A stretch of 64,000 bases of DNA, taken from Camillea tinctor. Taxonomy: Eukaryota > Ascomycota > Sordariomycetes > Xylariales > Xylariaceae. Numbering within the stretch: the stretch's first letter is position 1; each line of letters opens with the position of its first letter. The notes under the pieces are model-generated. The model saw only the letters and a program-made list of their open reading frames with translations. It was not told where the DNA came from and made no database searches. Below, in pieces: positions 1 to 9,800 of this stretch. The translations under genes and the position numbers were made by a program. The stretch covers positions 372,001 to 436,000 of the forward strand of contig MU394062.1 in the NCBI GenBank assembly GCA_022578605.1. The letters are read 5' to 3'.

Positions 1-920
1 GCGGGCCAGGTTCCGGAGACAATTGAGGCATGTCGGCGGCGAGCGCACAATGCTGCTGGGTGACGCCATCATGGGGAATGGCTTTGTCGGCAGCCGATGG
101 GCGGTTGGTTTGGTGGGTGTATTATATATTGTTAGCGATGATGGTGTTAGTTTTCGGTGTTAGTTTTTGGTGCTGGGACCGTTTTGATGCTGCTGTTGAA
201 TTTTAGGTGGGGCCATGCTTGGCGCCCAGTGTGGGGGTAAATCCTGGTTGTTACATACTAGCTTCATAGTGCATATACGCCCTTATTCCTATGCACTAAG
301 CAGTAATAGAACTTGCTTCTACACTAAAACACCGACGTCATTGCAGCAGCAGTTCGTGAATATGTACATATTTACCTGAGTTAGTACCTACTACTTAGTA
401 GTCAGTAGTACCAAGATGATAGTAGTAAAAAGCACATTGATAAATCATTACTATCACTGTTTGATCCTATTTTCCCCACATGTGGATGGATAAAGGGAAA
501 ATCCAATAAATATAATTACATTGTTCCCATTCAGTTGTTCCCCTTCCCTCTTACGTTTTACGTTTACGAGTAAATAAATGATCAAGTAACAACCACTATT
601 AAGCAAGCATAATTAGTTATGACTGCAGATAAGATGACGAGTCTAGTATCCGTACCCTACCCTGAGCTACACTAGGTTAGTTGGTTATCCCTCCAGTGCC
701 CAGAAATAACGAAGGCTCCGGTCCAAGGTAGGATCACCATAGTCTAAAGGTGAAGAAAAAAAAGGGGGAAGTAAGAAGTAGGAAAAGAATCGTAGATAGG
801 TCACTTGTCGAGAGGATTCAAAACTATAATGTCCCGATGGTTCTCCCCTTTCAATTCGTATTTTCCCCTCTCCTCAAACTACCTCTTCTACTCCAAGCCA
901 ACTAGGTACCCATTGCAAAT
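1..920. other. Intergenic, downstream of the zinc finger gene
   Basis: No coding sequence could be supported here. The stretch is AT-rich with short low-complexity runs, such as GTGTTAG/GTTTTTGGTG near 144-172 and TAGTA-type runs near 390-425. It lies 3' of the zinc finger gene, which ends at 921 on the minus strand, so its right edge should carry that gene's 3' UTR. Confidence 0.6.
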
Positions 921-940
921 TTACTTGCAATGGGTACCTA
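903..940. repeat. Perfect 16-bp inverted repeat spanning a stop codon
   Basis: The left arm at 903-918 (TAGGTACCCATTGCAA) and the right arm at 925-940 are exact reverse complements separated by 6 bp. The TAA stop of the C2H2 gene on the minus strand (921-923) lies in the loop, and the last codons lie in one arm. In the mRNA this would be a long stem right at the stop codon. Whether it acts in termination, stability or 3' end formation is unknown. Confidence 0.9.
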
Positions 941-2205
941 GATGCTCATAATATTGATCTAGTCTTGTAAAATGCCAGTGAGCTGCACACCACGGGCAAT
1001 GTTTCTCATCGCCCCGGTCTCCTTCGCAGTGGTTAGCAACCACATGGTCGCTGAGTGCTTTGAGACCGCTTTCCACAGCACCACAAAGGGTACATGTGGT
1101 AATGTGCTTATACCCCCAATGCCTTCTCAGCCCGAAGGCATCCTTGACTTTTCCGCATCCTTCGGCCAGGCAAATGTACTAATTGTGAGTGGTATGTCAG
1201 CTATATATTCACAAACTCACGGAAAAAAGCAAAAACATTGGCTGTGGGCAACTCACCAGTTTGCTGTCCTTCTTGCCAGCCTTGTTGACCTCGACCTCGA
1301 CCTCGCCCTCGACCAGCTCTCGAAACTTGTACCGATCGTGGGTATGATCAGGTTTAGGCTAGGTGTAGTTAGTACAACACGCTTCGCTGGAGCAAGTTGG
1401 AGAAGAGGGAAGTGGTCTTGGCTTGCCTTTTTCTCTGCTGGTGGCCGGGGCTGGGGCTGGGGCTGGGGCTGGGGCTGGGGCTGGGCCCCCTGGGGTTGGC
1501 CATTGCCAAAGGGTTGACCCAGGAAAGCTTGCCCTTGTGAACTGTTTGTATATTGTGCAGGGACACTCTGATATTGGGCCACGTTCTGATATTGGGTAAC
1601 ATCTTGACTTAGAGTAAAGTTTGGATGAGGATGGAGGGTTGGATGAGGATGGGGGGTTGGATGAGGATGGAGAGTTGGATGAGGATGGAGGGTTGGATGA
1701 GGTCGGAGGGTTGGATGAGGATGGGGGGTTGGATGAGGATGGAGAGTTGGATGAGGATGGAGGGTTGGATGAGGTCGGAGGGTTGGATGAGGTTGGAAGT
1801 TTGGATGTTGCTCAGAAGAGCCGTAACCTTGAGGACCAACTTCATCATGACCAAGCAGCTCATACATAGAGCCTTGGGCTGAAGCATCGTCTTCATGCTC
1901 TTCTGCGGCATCGCCCTGGGACTCATCATCATCAACCTGTCCCAAGAAAGAAATGTTATTAGCCTATTATGACAGATAGTATAGGAGAAACAGATGATTT
2001 CACTTACAAAATCCACGTCATCTCGCGAGAGTTGGCTTATAGAAACACCCATCCTCCATACGGTGGTTCTGATGTTGTGGAGCTTGGCTTCGACGTTTGC
2101 AGCTTCTCCAGGTATCGGCTTAGTCTTCAATTCAATCTCGGCTAAGGCACGGAACACCTCTTGAACCATCGAGTGGCTCTCCTGTGTCAACTGGCGGTTT
2201 GCCAT
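921..2205 (-). CDS. C2H2 zinc finger protein with His-Pro repeat, four exons
   Basis: Exons on the minus strand are 2205-2008, 1936-1427, 1358-1257 and 1178-921, giving 355 aa with every phase agreeing. Intron 1 is GTAAGT...CAG. Intron 2 is GC-AG (GCAAGC donor, TACTAAC branch site, CTAG acceptor). Intron 3 is GTGAGT...CTGAC...TAG. Residues 1-66 are helical. Residues about 110-170 are HPHPTL-type repeats encoded by an 18-bp minisatellite, followed by a Gln-Pro run. Three tandem C2H2 fingers end the protein: C273/C278/H290/H295 (C-x4-C-x11-H-x4-H), C299/C302/H315/H320 (C-x2-C-x12-H-x4-H) and C331/C334/H349/H353 (C-x2-C-x14-H-x3-H). A role in nucleic acid binding is inferred from the fingers. 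The specific function is not recognised. The finger exon is hidden behind stops in any single-frame reading and depends on the two downstream introns. Confidence 0.8.
1447..1485 (+). repeat. GGGGCT hexanucleotide repeat, G-quadruplex candidate
   Basis: Six GGGG runs (1447, 1453, 1459, 1465, 1471, 1477) plus a GGG at 1483 are separated by CT on the plus strand. On the minus strand the repeat encodes the alternating Gln-Pro stretch of the zinc finger protein. Four or more G-runs with 2-nt loops fit the usual G-quadruplex pattern on the template strand of that gene. Confidence 0.85.
1621..1800. repeat. 18-bp coding minisatellite, ten copies
   Basis: Ten units of TTGGATGAGGATGGAGGG with minor variants run end to end. 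Each encodes six residues (HPHPTL, RPHPTL or HPHPTP) of the minus-strand zinc finger protein. Units 2-5 (1639-1710) and 6-9 (1711-1782) are identical, a perfect 72-bp tandem duplication of a four-unit block. Because 18 is a multiple of three, copy number changes keep the reading frame. Confidence 0.95.
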
Positions 2206-4002
2206 CTTGTTGGATGTATATACGTGTTTGAAGTCTTCTTGTTGGCGGAGACTGCTACCCAGTTGAGAAATGAAGAAAACAAAAAGGATATGCGAAGTCC
2301 AGCTTGAAAAAAAAACAGAGGAAAGTATGGAAAATGAAATAAATTCAGAAACAGACTTGGACCCGCATTTGCATCGTCTGGGATACTATTTACTACTATG
2401 TGTTCCCACATTGTCGAGTTGTACTTCACAGCGGCGACGAAACTAACACTCTTGAAAGAAGTATCGCCGACAGTCAGTTTTGTATGGAGAGTTTGAAACT
2501 TGAGTCTCTAGTTCAATTGCCTTTCAATATGGTTCGTGAATCGCAGAATAGTCCCAAGTAGCAGACTGAACATATACGGCTCTATAGGTCTCTATTATAC
2601 CAGCAGATACTAACACAGCAAGTAAGGGATGCCAATGATGTTGATGATCACATGTGTATTAGGTTGTTTCTCATTTACAGATTCCAGTTCAAATCGAACC
2701 ACTGGTTTCTGTTAATGTACGGGGAATAAAGACTGAGAGGCCATATCTTGTGCCAATTCATGAATGTGAGGTGAAGAAAAAATAAAGGAGGTGTCAAGGA
2801 TATACTTCGGCAAAAGACATGATATGATGAAAACTACAATGTATGAATCTACATGAAAAGCTATATTGTTGTCTAGGTAGTTACTAGTTAGAACAAGTCT
2901 CTCAACGTGCCTTTAGGGTTTAGACTGAGAAAGTTGACTATAGACTCTGGCATCACTTACATGGTCACTAATACATGATGCTATTCAAGACAATACAGAC
3001 TGATCAAAATAACACAATCTATGCTATGATCAAAATTATGCGTGTCGAGTTTTATGGTCTATCATATGGACTATCAAGTCTCTTCTAGGTAGGGGAACTC
3101 CCTTCCAGCTTTTTGATCGATAGAAAAAATCTGTTGAATTTATTATCTACTACCTTGTACTATTATATTATCTGCTAAATTATTTCTGTAGCTTGCTTAT
3201 CAATATTCTTTTAGCCTAGGTACATAAATCGCATAACCTTAAGTTGATGAAAGCAGTACAATGTATAATTGAGGATATACTTTCTCTCAATATTTATATG
3301 GGTGTTAACAATATTCCTTGGTTGAAGTCAAGTATGGACTTATATCCACAGTGGACGTTCATATGTTGATATGCACTTAGTAAGCAGCCAATTACCACGT
3401 AAGAGAGTCAACAACATCGGAGTTGACACTTACATCCTACCTAGCATGAGACATCCCTGGGCTTCACATGGGGGTCCCTCTTCACAGGTATAAATTAAGC
3501 TTTTGCAATCATACCTCTTAGGTGCGTTGTACCGGGACAAATAATCGATACGATATGTAGTACTACACAAATGCGTGCTTCATGAAACGTGGTATACGTC
3601 ATTGGTACTTGAGTGCCTACCTCTATGTACCTATGTATCTATGTACGTACCTACCTACAGAATACCGAAAAGAAGCTTAAGAAGGAAATGAGAAGACATA
3701 GAAATGGAAGGATGGATTGGTTGCAATGGAGAAGGTACGTTCCTTCTCAATCTTGAAACAGATCAAGACTTCCTACTTTCTTTCTCTCTCTCTTCCCCCA
3801 TCTCTCCCCATCTCTCCCTATCTTTTGTTTCTTTTTTTCCCCTTTTTTTGTTCAGCACTTTCATGTCTTCATACACCAATTTGAAGATAGACGATGCTGC
3901 TCAAGAACTAGTACTTACTCGTCCCTGAATCGCAACCATTTTTGTTTTCACTTGTCCTTGGCAATTGATTTCCAATCAACTGCTTCCTCTCAATCTGAAG
4001 CC
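2206..4002. other. Intergenic: divergent promoter region
   Basis: This 1.8 kb lies between the starts of the zinc finger gene (-) and the coiled-coil gene (+) and must hold both promoters. A pyrimidine-rich tract (about 3775-3850), typical of filamentous fungal promoters, precedes the plus-strand gene. TACCTA/TATGTA-type simple repeat fills about 3612-3660. No other coding sequence was supported. Confidence 0.55.
3775..3850 (+). promoter_or_regulatory. CT-rich tract upstream of the coiled-coil gene
   Basis: A run dominated by CTTTCTCTCTC and TTTTTTCCCC ends about 150 bp before the first usable ATG. Such tracts commonly sit just upstream of transcription starts in filamentous ascomycetes. The role here is inferred from position and composition only. 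Confidence 0.4.
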
Positions 4003-4674
4003 ATGGAATCCAAGATACCGGAATCATTCGAAGATACGCCTTGGGTCGTAAAGAGAGAGGAGGGAGACACCAAAGACTTGGAACCCGGAGAGGTTCCCGA
4101 TAACAAGACATATCAATCGCCCCCCTTTGAACAAGACCAAGACCAGGTTCATACCTACTACGGTAGTATTCACACCCCTACCCAACCACAGCCACCTGCC
4201 ATTCAGAGTCAGGGTCTCGAGCATGTCTGTAACCCTCTACTCTCTCAGCAACAGCATCAGCATCAAACCAAAACCCTCATACATGACCCTGTAAACCACC
4301 AGCCACAAGCTCTCAGCAACCAGGAACAGCAACGCAACGCTCGCAACCATGCAAGATTGCAAGAAATGGTAACTAGATTACAAAATATCCAGGGATCTGT
4401 CGACGACCTGCTGGAAATAGCCGCTATACAACAGCAGATTGACCGTGCATGGAACGACATGACCCGCGCACAGGGCCAACTCAAGGCGATTTTACGTCAG
4501 TTCGAACGTGATGGTTGCATCACGAACAGGCAAAGTCGTAGAATACATGCAGCAACAGAGGAGTTGACTACGAAGTCTCAACAAATCAGCAACCATGTCA
4601 ATGAACTCTCGCGTTGGCGTGGACGACAGATGCAATCGAATGCCCCCAAACAGACGAAAAAGGGATCTGCTTAG
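4003..4674 (+). CDS. Hypothetical coiled-coil protein
   Basis: A single-exon reading frame of 223 aa. The start at 4003 (GCCATGG context) is the first in-frame ATG; the frame is open from 3952 but without an ATG. The N-terminal half is acidic and Pro/Gln-rich. The C-terminal half (from about residue 105) is a predicted helical, coiled-coil-like segment (LQEMVTRLQNIQGSVDDLLE, then QQQIDRAWNDM and LKAILRQF). It ends in a basic tail (KQTKKGSA). No family was recognised. A CT-rich tract upstream supports real expression. A short upstream reading frame at 3863-3928 could be a 5' exon, but no in-phase splice pair was found. Function unknown. Confidence 0.6.
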   Translation: MESKIPESFEDTPWVVKREEGDTKDLEPGEVPDNKTYQSPPFEQDQDQVHTYYGSIHTPTQPQPPAIQSQGLEHVCNPLLSQQQHQHQTKTLIHDPVNHQPQALSNQEQQRNARNHARLQEMVTRLQNIQGSVDDLLEIAAIQQQIDRAWNDMTRAQGQLKAILRQFERDGCITNRQSRRIHAATEELTTKSQQISNHVNELSRWRGRQMQSNAPKQTKKGSA

Positions 4675-6218
4675 TTTTCTTCTGGGCAAATAAGGCCGGC
4701 GACTCGGCGGACAGATTCTACTCGTGGGGAAAGGGGGTCGAGGTGCGAAGCTGTTTATATCTTCTCCGGTCCGGATCATCCAAACCTAGGGGATACAGCA
4801 TTGCGTTGTTACCATACTTTCTTCTCCCCTCATCCCCCCATTCTTCGCGAGGCTCAGTAGCTATATAACCTCCCTCCACGCTTTCCACCGATGTCCGAAA
4901 AAAACGCGTTCATTTGCCATGTCTTGACGGAGATCCACCCTTTTGTCCCGTGGTACTGGTAACAATCTTACCATAGGCCCGGTCATGCTCGAAAGAGACA
5001 ATTGCTGGACGCCGGCAGTACATAGTCATATATCAGAAGTCGCCTCTACTGATACTTTGTCTCCAAATCTTCCTAGATTCTCCCTTACGTAGGTCTTGAT
5101 GATTAGGTCTCCGATTGCTAATATGAGTCCACTCTGTCGTCATTTTTGGTGACCCTGTCTTCTGTCCTCTGTTGTCTGTACGACTTAGTCGATGTGAGAG
5201 CCGATGTTTGGAAAGTTCTGAAGACTTTCGAAGAGTTGATTTCCTCTCAGGCGGTGTGACCGTTTGCACTATGAGCATGTTTCGGATAGCGGCTACCAGC
5301 ATATGCTTTTCTTTCTTTTTGTCCTCGTTTTCCTTTTTCTTTTAATTTTGAGACTTACAATATAAGCAGATAACGCTGCTGGTGGGCGTCCAGGTCATCT
5401 TTGGTGTGACTCGCTCTCTAAAGTACTCACCGAGACACCAGTACCACCTGGTTTCTTAACGTTCCAACCGCTCAACGCACAGGCTACGCTGTCTATATGC
5501 TGTGGAAAGATCCTACCTACTGACTTTTAAAGGGAAGAAAAAAAATCCACAACCCTAAAACCGCGGAGAACCATCTTCCATCTTCCCACCCCGGCCTGCC
5601 CGGGTCTGATGTGAAAGCGGTCAAGGATTTACTTCACCATTCTCTCGCCCACATGGCGCAATCCCCGCACGCCATTCGGAGCTCCTAATGTGCAAGAACC
5701 CACATGGCCCAATGCCTTCAACTCGTTAGGTAATGCTTCAGCCTTTTTAGGTAATAGTATCAGGGCAACGGTTTCTTATGTGATCACTGTTTGCTAGCCC
5801 CCTCCAGTACGACGATGCTGTACCTTACACGTGTAGCTTATAGACAGAGCATTAAGCAAGTGCTGATGATGCGAGATTCTGGGGTAATCTCAGGTGCGTC
5901 TTGCTGACTTGACCGACCCTCCTCCCCCCCCCTTGAAGGAGGTTCCTACGGCCACTACTGCTTCGGCTTGAGGGACCCGGCCTAGAGCCCGCAGGCTAGA
6001 CTGGCTATGTATGTAGACGTCGTCTTTGTTTCCCTCCCTCTCTTTTGGTCCGCGAGTTTTCATTTAAGCAATGTTTCCTTCGTGTAATCCGTCTGGTGTC
6101 TAGAGGAGGGGACGGAAATTAAATAAATTGTTACTTCAAGTCTCTGCCCCCCGAGCCTTATCCTCCAAGTCTTTGATATCAAAACCAAACCAAAACCCCA
6201 TCAAAATCTCAGCCGGCC
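4675..6218. other. Intergenic between two hypothetical genes
   Basis: About 1.5 kb with no supported gene. It contains a T/C-rich run near 5308-5350 and a C-run near 5924-5933. Just before the next start is an A/C-rich leader (about 6178-6205, AAACCAAACC-like), a plausible 5' UTR. Confidence 0.5.
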
Positions 6219-6824
6219 ATGTGCCGCGTCGGTACCATCACTATGGCAGCAGCCGGCTGCAACCACGCGCGCCAGAGCGGTTGGCAAGATGAAGCCGTCA
6301 TCGGACACCTAGGCTATCGGATCCAGCAATGCGACAAGAAGAAAAAGAAAAAGAAGCAGCAGCAGCAACACAGCGACGGCGGGCAAGCCGATATAGCAGC
6401 AGGAGATTTCTGCGACAAACTCGAGATCGATGCTGCACTACCATCGGGCTCAGCATTCCCTCCAGCGCTGCATGGTCTATGCAAATTCTGCGCCTCGTAT
6501 GAGAGCGACATCCGGCTCGCAGACCAGATCAAGCAGACGCTGACAGCCTACAACATGGCGCTATTGTCAGACGACGCGCGCGCAGAGGTTGCTGTTGAGA
6601 TGGATCGCCTCTTCCAGGCGGCCGTCGACGAGGCCGTCACTGTCTATGGGCCTCAGGGCAAGAAGCCCGAGACGGCACTGCGCGTCCTCCACCGCGAGTA
6701 CCAGCGCGCCAGCGCCGAGGTCAGCCGCCTCTGCGGTGAGAGGCAGCTCGCGCCCTACCAAGGGTGGTATCCTGGTGCTGTGACGAGCGCCGGTGCTGGC
6801 GGGGCTGGGGGAATACCGCGGTGA
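6219..6824 (+). CDS. Hypothetical Cys/His-containing protein
   Basis: An intronless frame of 201 aa starting at an ATG preceded by an A/C-rich leader. It opens MCRVGTITMAAAGCNHARQ and has spaced Cys/His residues (C2, C14, H16, C38, C62 and a CKFC pair near residue 88), resembling small fungal proteins that begin MCR... and may bind metal. A homopolymeric Lys then Gln run (KKKKKKKQQQQ, about residues 40-50) follows an AAG/CAG repeat. The C-terminal half is helical and GC-rich. Metal binding is an inference from spacing; no function can be named. The high third-position GC against the AT-rich flanks supports a true coding region. Confidence 0.65.
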   Translation: MCRVGTITMAAAGCNHARQSGWQDEAVIGHLGYRIQQCDKKKKKKKQQQQHSDGGQADIAAGDFCDKLEIDAALPSGSAFPPALHGLCKFCASYESDIRLADQIKQTLTAYNMALLSDDARAEVAVEMDRLFQAAVDEAVTVYGPQGKKPETALRVLHREYQRASAEVSRLCGERQLAPYQGWYPGAVTSAGAGGAGGIPR

Positions 6825-9800
6825 GGGTTACGGGGAATGGTTGAATGAATGGATGAATGATTTTGCTATGAATATTTCTTTAGGTCGGGGCTTAAAAGGC
6901 GTTGAAGCTAGCGATTTGCTGGGTTTTTAACTCTTCTCTCTCTTCTGTTTTTCATTTTATGAACACGAAACTATACATTTTGAACAGCGCTAAAAAAAAG
7001 GCTTGCCCATGGCGACGACGACGACGTGCGCCGACCACCTTGAATTCTTTTATATGCATAGCCTGGAGTTTTTATACAATCATGGGTATAGGAACGGCCT
7101 CTTGCGACAGCATCATGATTTTCAAAATATTCTCTTTGGTGTCTCTCTTCCATCCATAACGCAAATACATAAATACTTAAATTCTTCATCCCTTCATCAT
7201 ACTATAGTCTAGGTTTTGTTGTGATCATCCCTGTCTACTCACCTGGGCTATGCTAGTATACATAGTGCGATTGAGGGGGGAGAGGGAGTTCCAGAACCCT
7301 TCAGAATCGAGATATCCCCCAACAACCCCAGAAACCCCAGAAAATGGAGAAGGCTAGTAAAGCATTAGATACGATCTATGTACCCCAGAGGAGAATTACT
7401 TTGCTGGTCTTGTTATTTGCTAGAACGGTATCACAGACTTCCTTCTCCCTTCGGGTATCGAGACCGAGCATGATGGCCTAAACTACTCTACATATGGTAA
7501 ATGAGCTGCAGATCGTGGTGGGTTCTATTGCCCCCGTTGAATTTTCCCAACCCTAGCCTATCCAAGGAAAAAAATCTTGCGGACGGGGGGCAAGGAAGGG
7601 GGGTTGTTTTCCCCGTAGTCTTCGCTTCGTATTTTGTTGGATTTTGGTTTTCTACCCCAGGTTTCGGTCACCAACGATATCTTACCCCCCTTTTTTACCC
7701 TCATCCAATGACGACATCCTCGGTCAAGGTTAGAAAATAAGCACTAAATGTGATGGTTAACTTGATCTCATACCTAGATTGCAGAGCCGCATCACGCCAA
7801 TCCTGACCCTTTGACGACATTTCCGAATATTATGAATTACAAATATCATAGGACTAAAAGAAAAGAAAATCTTTAAAGATCCTGAACCTTTCTTTGACTC
7901 TAGGTTTGAAAAGAGTAAGTTTCGAAGTGTGTATATCCACTCGATTCGCAAGACGCCGATCATATGCCGTTATGGTTCTCTGGACAGTAACTGCTGCTGT
8001 TTTATATGTATAATGCGTGACCTCACCACAGGCAGACCTACCTATACCTGTGATTCCCCGTGCTTAGAAGGAGTTTCCATGACCACCTACCTTGATCTGC
8101 TCCTCTCAGTATCATCATGCTCCCGATCCAGACTTGCAATAAATGTAGGTCGTTAATACGATAAGTCGTTCCCTTCTCTCTTCGTATAGAAAGTCTCCAG
8201 CCTCTCCAGCACTTCGTGCACGCGGACTCCTTCCTCCAGCTCTAGGGGTTGTTGCGTTGGCCGCTGGTAGGGCATATCCACCCCCATACGAAGCAAGGAG
8301 TATTACGAGTCCCTTCCTCGGAGGGTACATGCCGACGGCGCAAGAAGGAGCAAATAACAGACCGAATTACGAGTTTTTGATGACGACGGGCTGAAGAATG
8401 CCACGCAGCCCGTCCGTTCTCCAGCAGATTTGCGCGTGTCCCTGGGTTTTGCGTCGTCCACGCCGGGATCGGAGTTCGTCATGAATTTTGCCTTTGCTTT
8501 CGACGTCTCACCAACCCAACCCACCCTGGGCCGCGCAACCCGCGGCCACGAAAAAGGGTCCCCCTACCATCCCCCTCGCTTGATGCAGAAGGAGAACAAA
8601 AAAGGAAAGAAAAAAAGGACAAGAAAAAACAAGCTCATCGCCAATGCGATCAACAGGGGGATTCCCCACATCCCAATCCCGCGCCTTAATCCTAACCTCC
8701 CCCTTCGCTGCAGAATGACGGACCAGGGGGTGGGGTGCAAGAAGGGATATTCGACGTCGTTGCTGATGGCCCATGGCACCCCTCTCGGCAGAATTGGCGG
8801 GGCCGTAACGTAGATGACGTTGCTCGAGGAGATTACTATCCCCTGTCTTAGAGGGAGAAAGAGATATCGCACAGCCCCCCCCCCCCTCTCCCCCGTTGGC
8901 CTGGCGCCACTGCTGATTTGCGTCTCCTTCTCTCCGTCGCACGGTCGGAGCTCGCTCAGCTCGCCTCTTGCTGCAGCGGTTGTGGACACCGGCGCGCGTT
9001 CCAGCTGTGCGTTGCAGCTCTCTGCCTCCCCCCCTGCCGATGTGGTCGCCTTCGGGTTGCCCAGAAAAGCTTGTTAATGAGACACGCTGCAGGGCGCAGG
9101 TAATGTATGTATGTACGCATGTATGTAGGTAGGTGTGGATGATGATTAGCCTGTAGTGTTACTTTTCTTTTTTTCTTTTCTTTTTCTTACTTCTTTTGCT
9201 TTTTTTGCTTGGCGGGCCGAGGGAACCGGGGAAAATTCAGATGGGCAGATGGAGGATATTATTACCAGATATGCGTTCGACTTACAGCGGACGTCGCATC
9301 CGGAGGTCTCAGATCGTCACCTAGCGAATATGTATTGCGCCGTTGGGGGGGAATAAAGCAGGCTGTCTGCTCTGATACTACTGCGGCCGCGGCCGAGGGC
9401 ACCGCCGAGGAAATTGAATGGCGGTGATATAATAGGCAGGTGATAATAATAAACGCGGTCGTATTTGAGATTTTTTCTCCTCTTATGATATGTTTCTTTT
9501 CTTCTTTCTTTTATAAACTTGCTCACGGACAATAGAAGAAGAAGAAAAAAAGGAGAAGAAGAGTGGAACAATACATCTGTGATCGACATGGACAACTCTT
9601 CGGCAAATAGAAAGAACACCAATTGAGAAAACGGAATCTCACATGAAAAAGGAAAAAGTGAGGAATAAACAAACCCCCAGAGAATCAGAGAGTAGCAGCC
9701 CGGCTGCGACTTGCCATAAGAGCACAGGTTTAGTTCAGGGGCTACATTTGTTTCCCAAGTTTTGATGGTAACACATTCACGTTCACATTCGACATGACAT

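Noticed and set aside
1609..2205. 198-residue frame read straight through intron 1 of the zinc finger gene
   Set aside because: It ends in a low-complexity LIQPSILIQ-type read of the minisatellite; splicing at 2007/1937 gives a better product.
8430..9103. Several overlapping 80-140-residue frames on both strands
   Set aside because: They contradict each other, show no conserved motif and coincide with a GC-rich, homopolymer-containing stretch.
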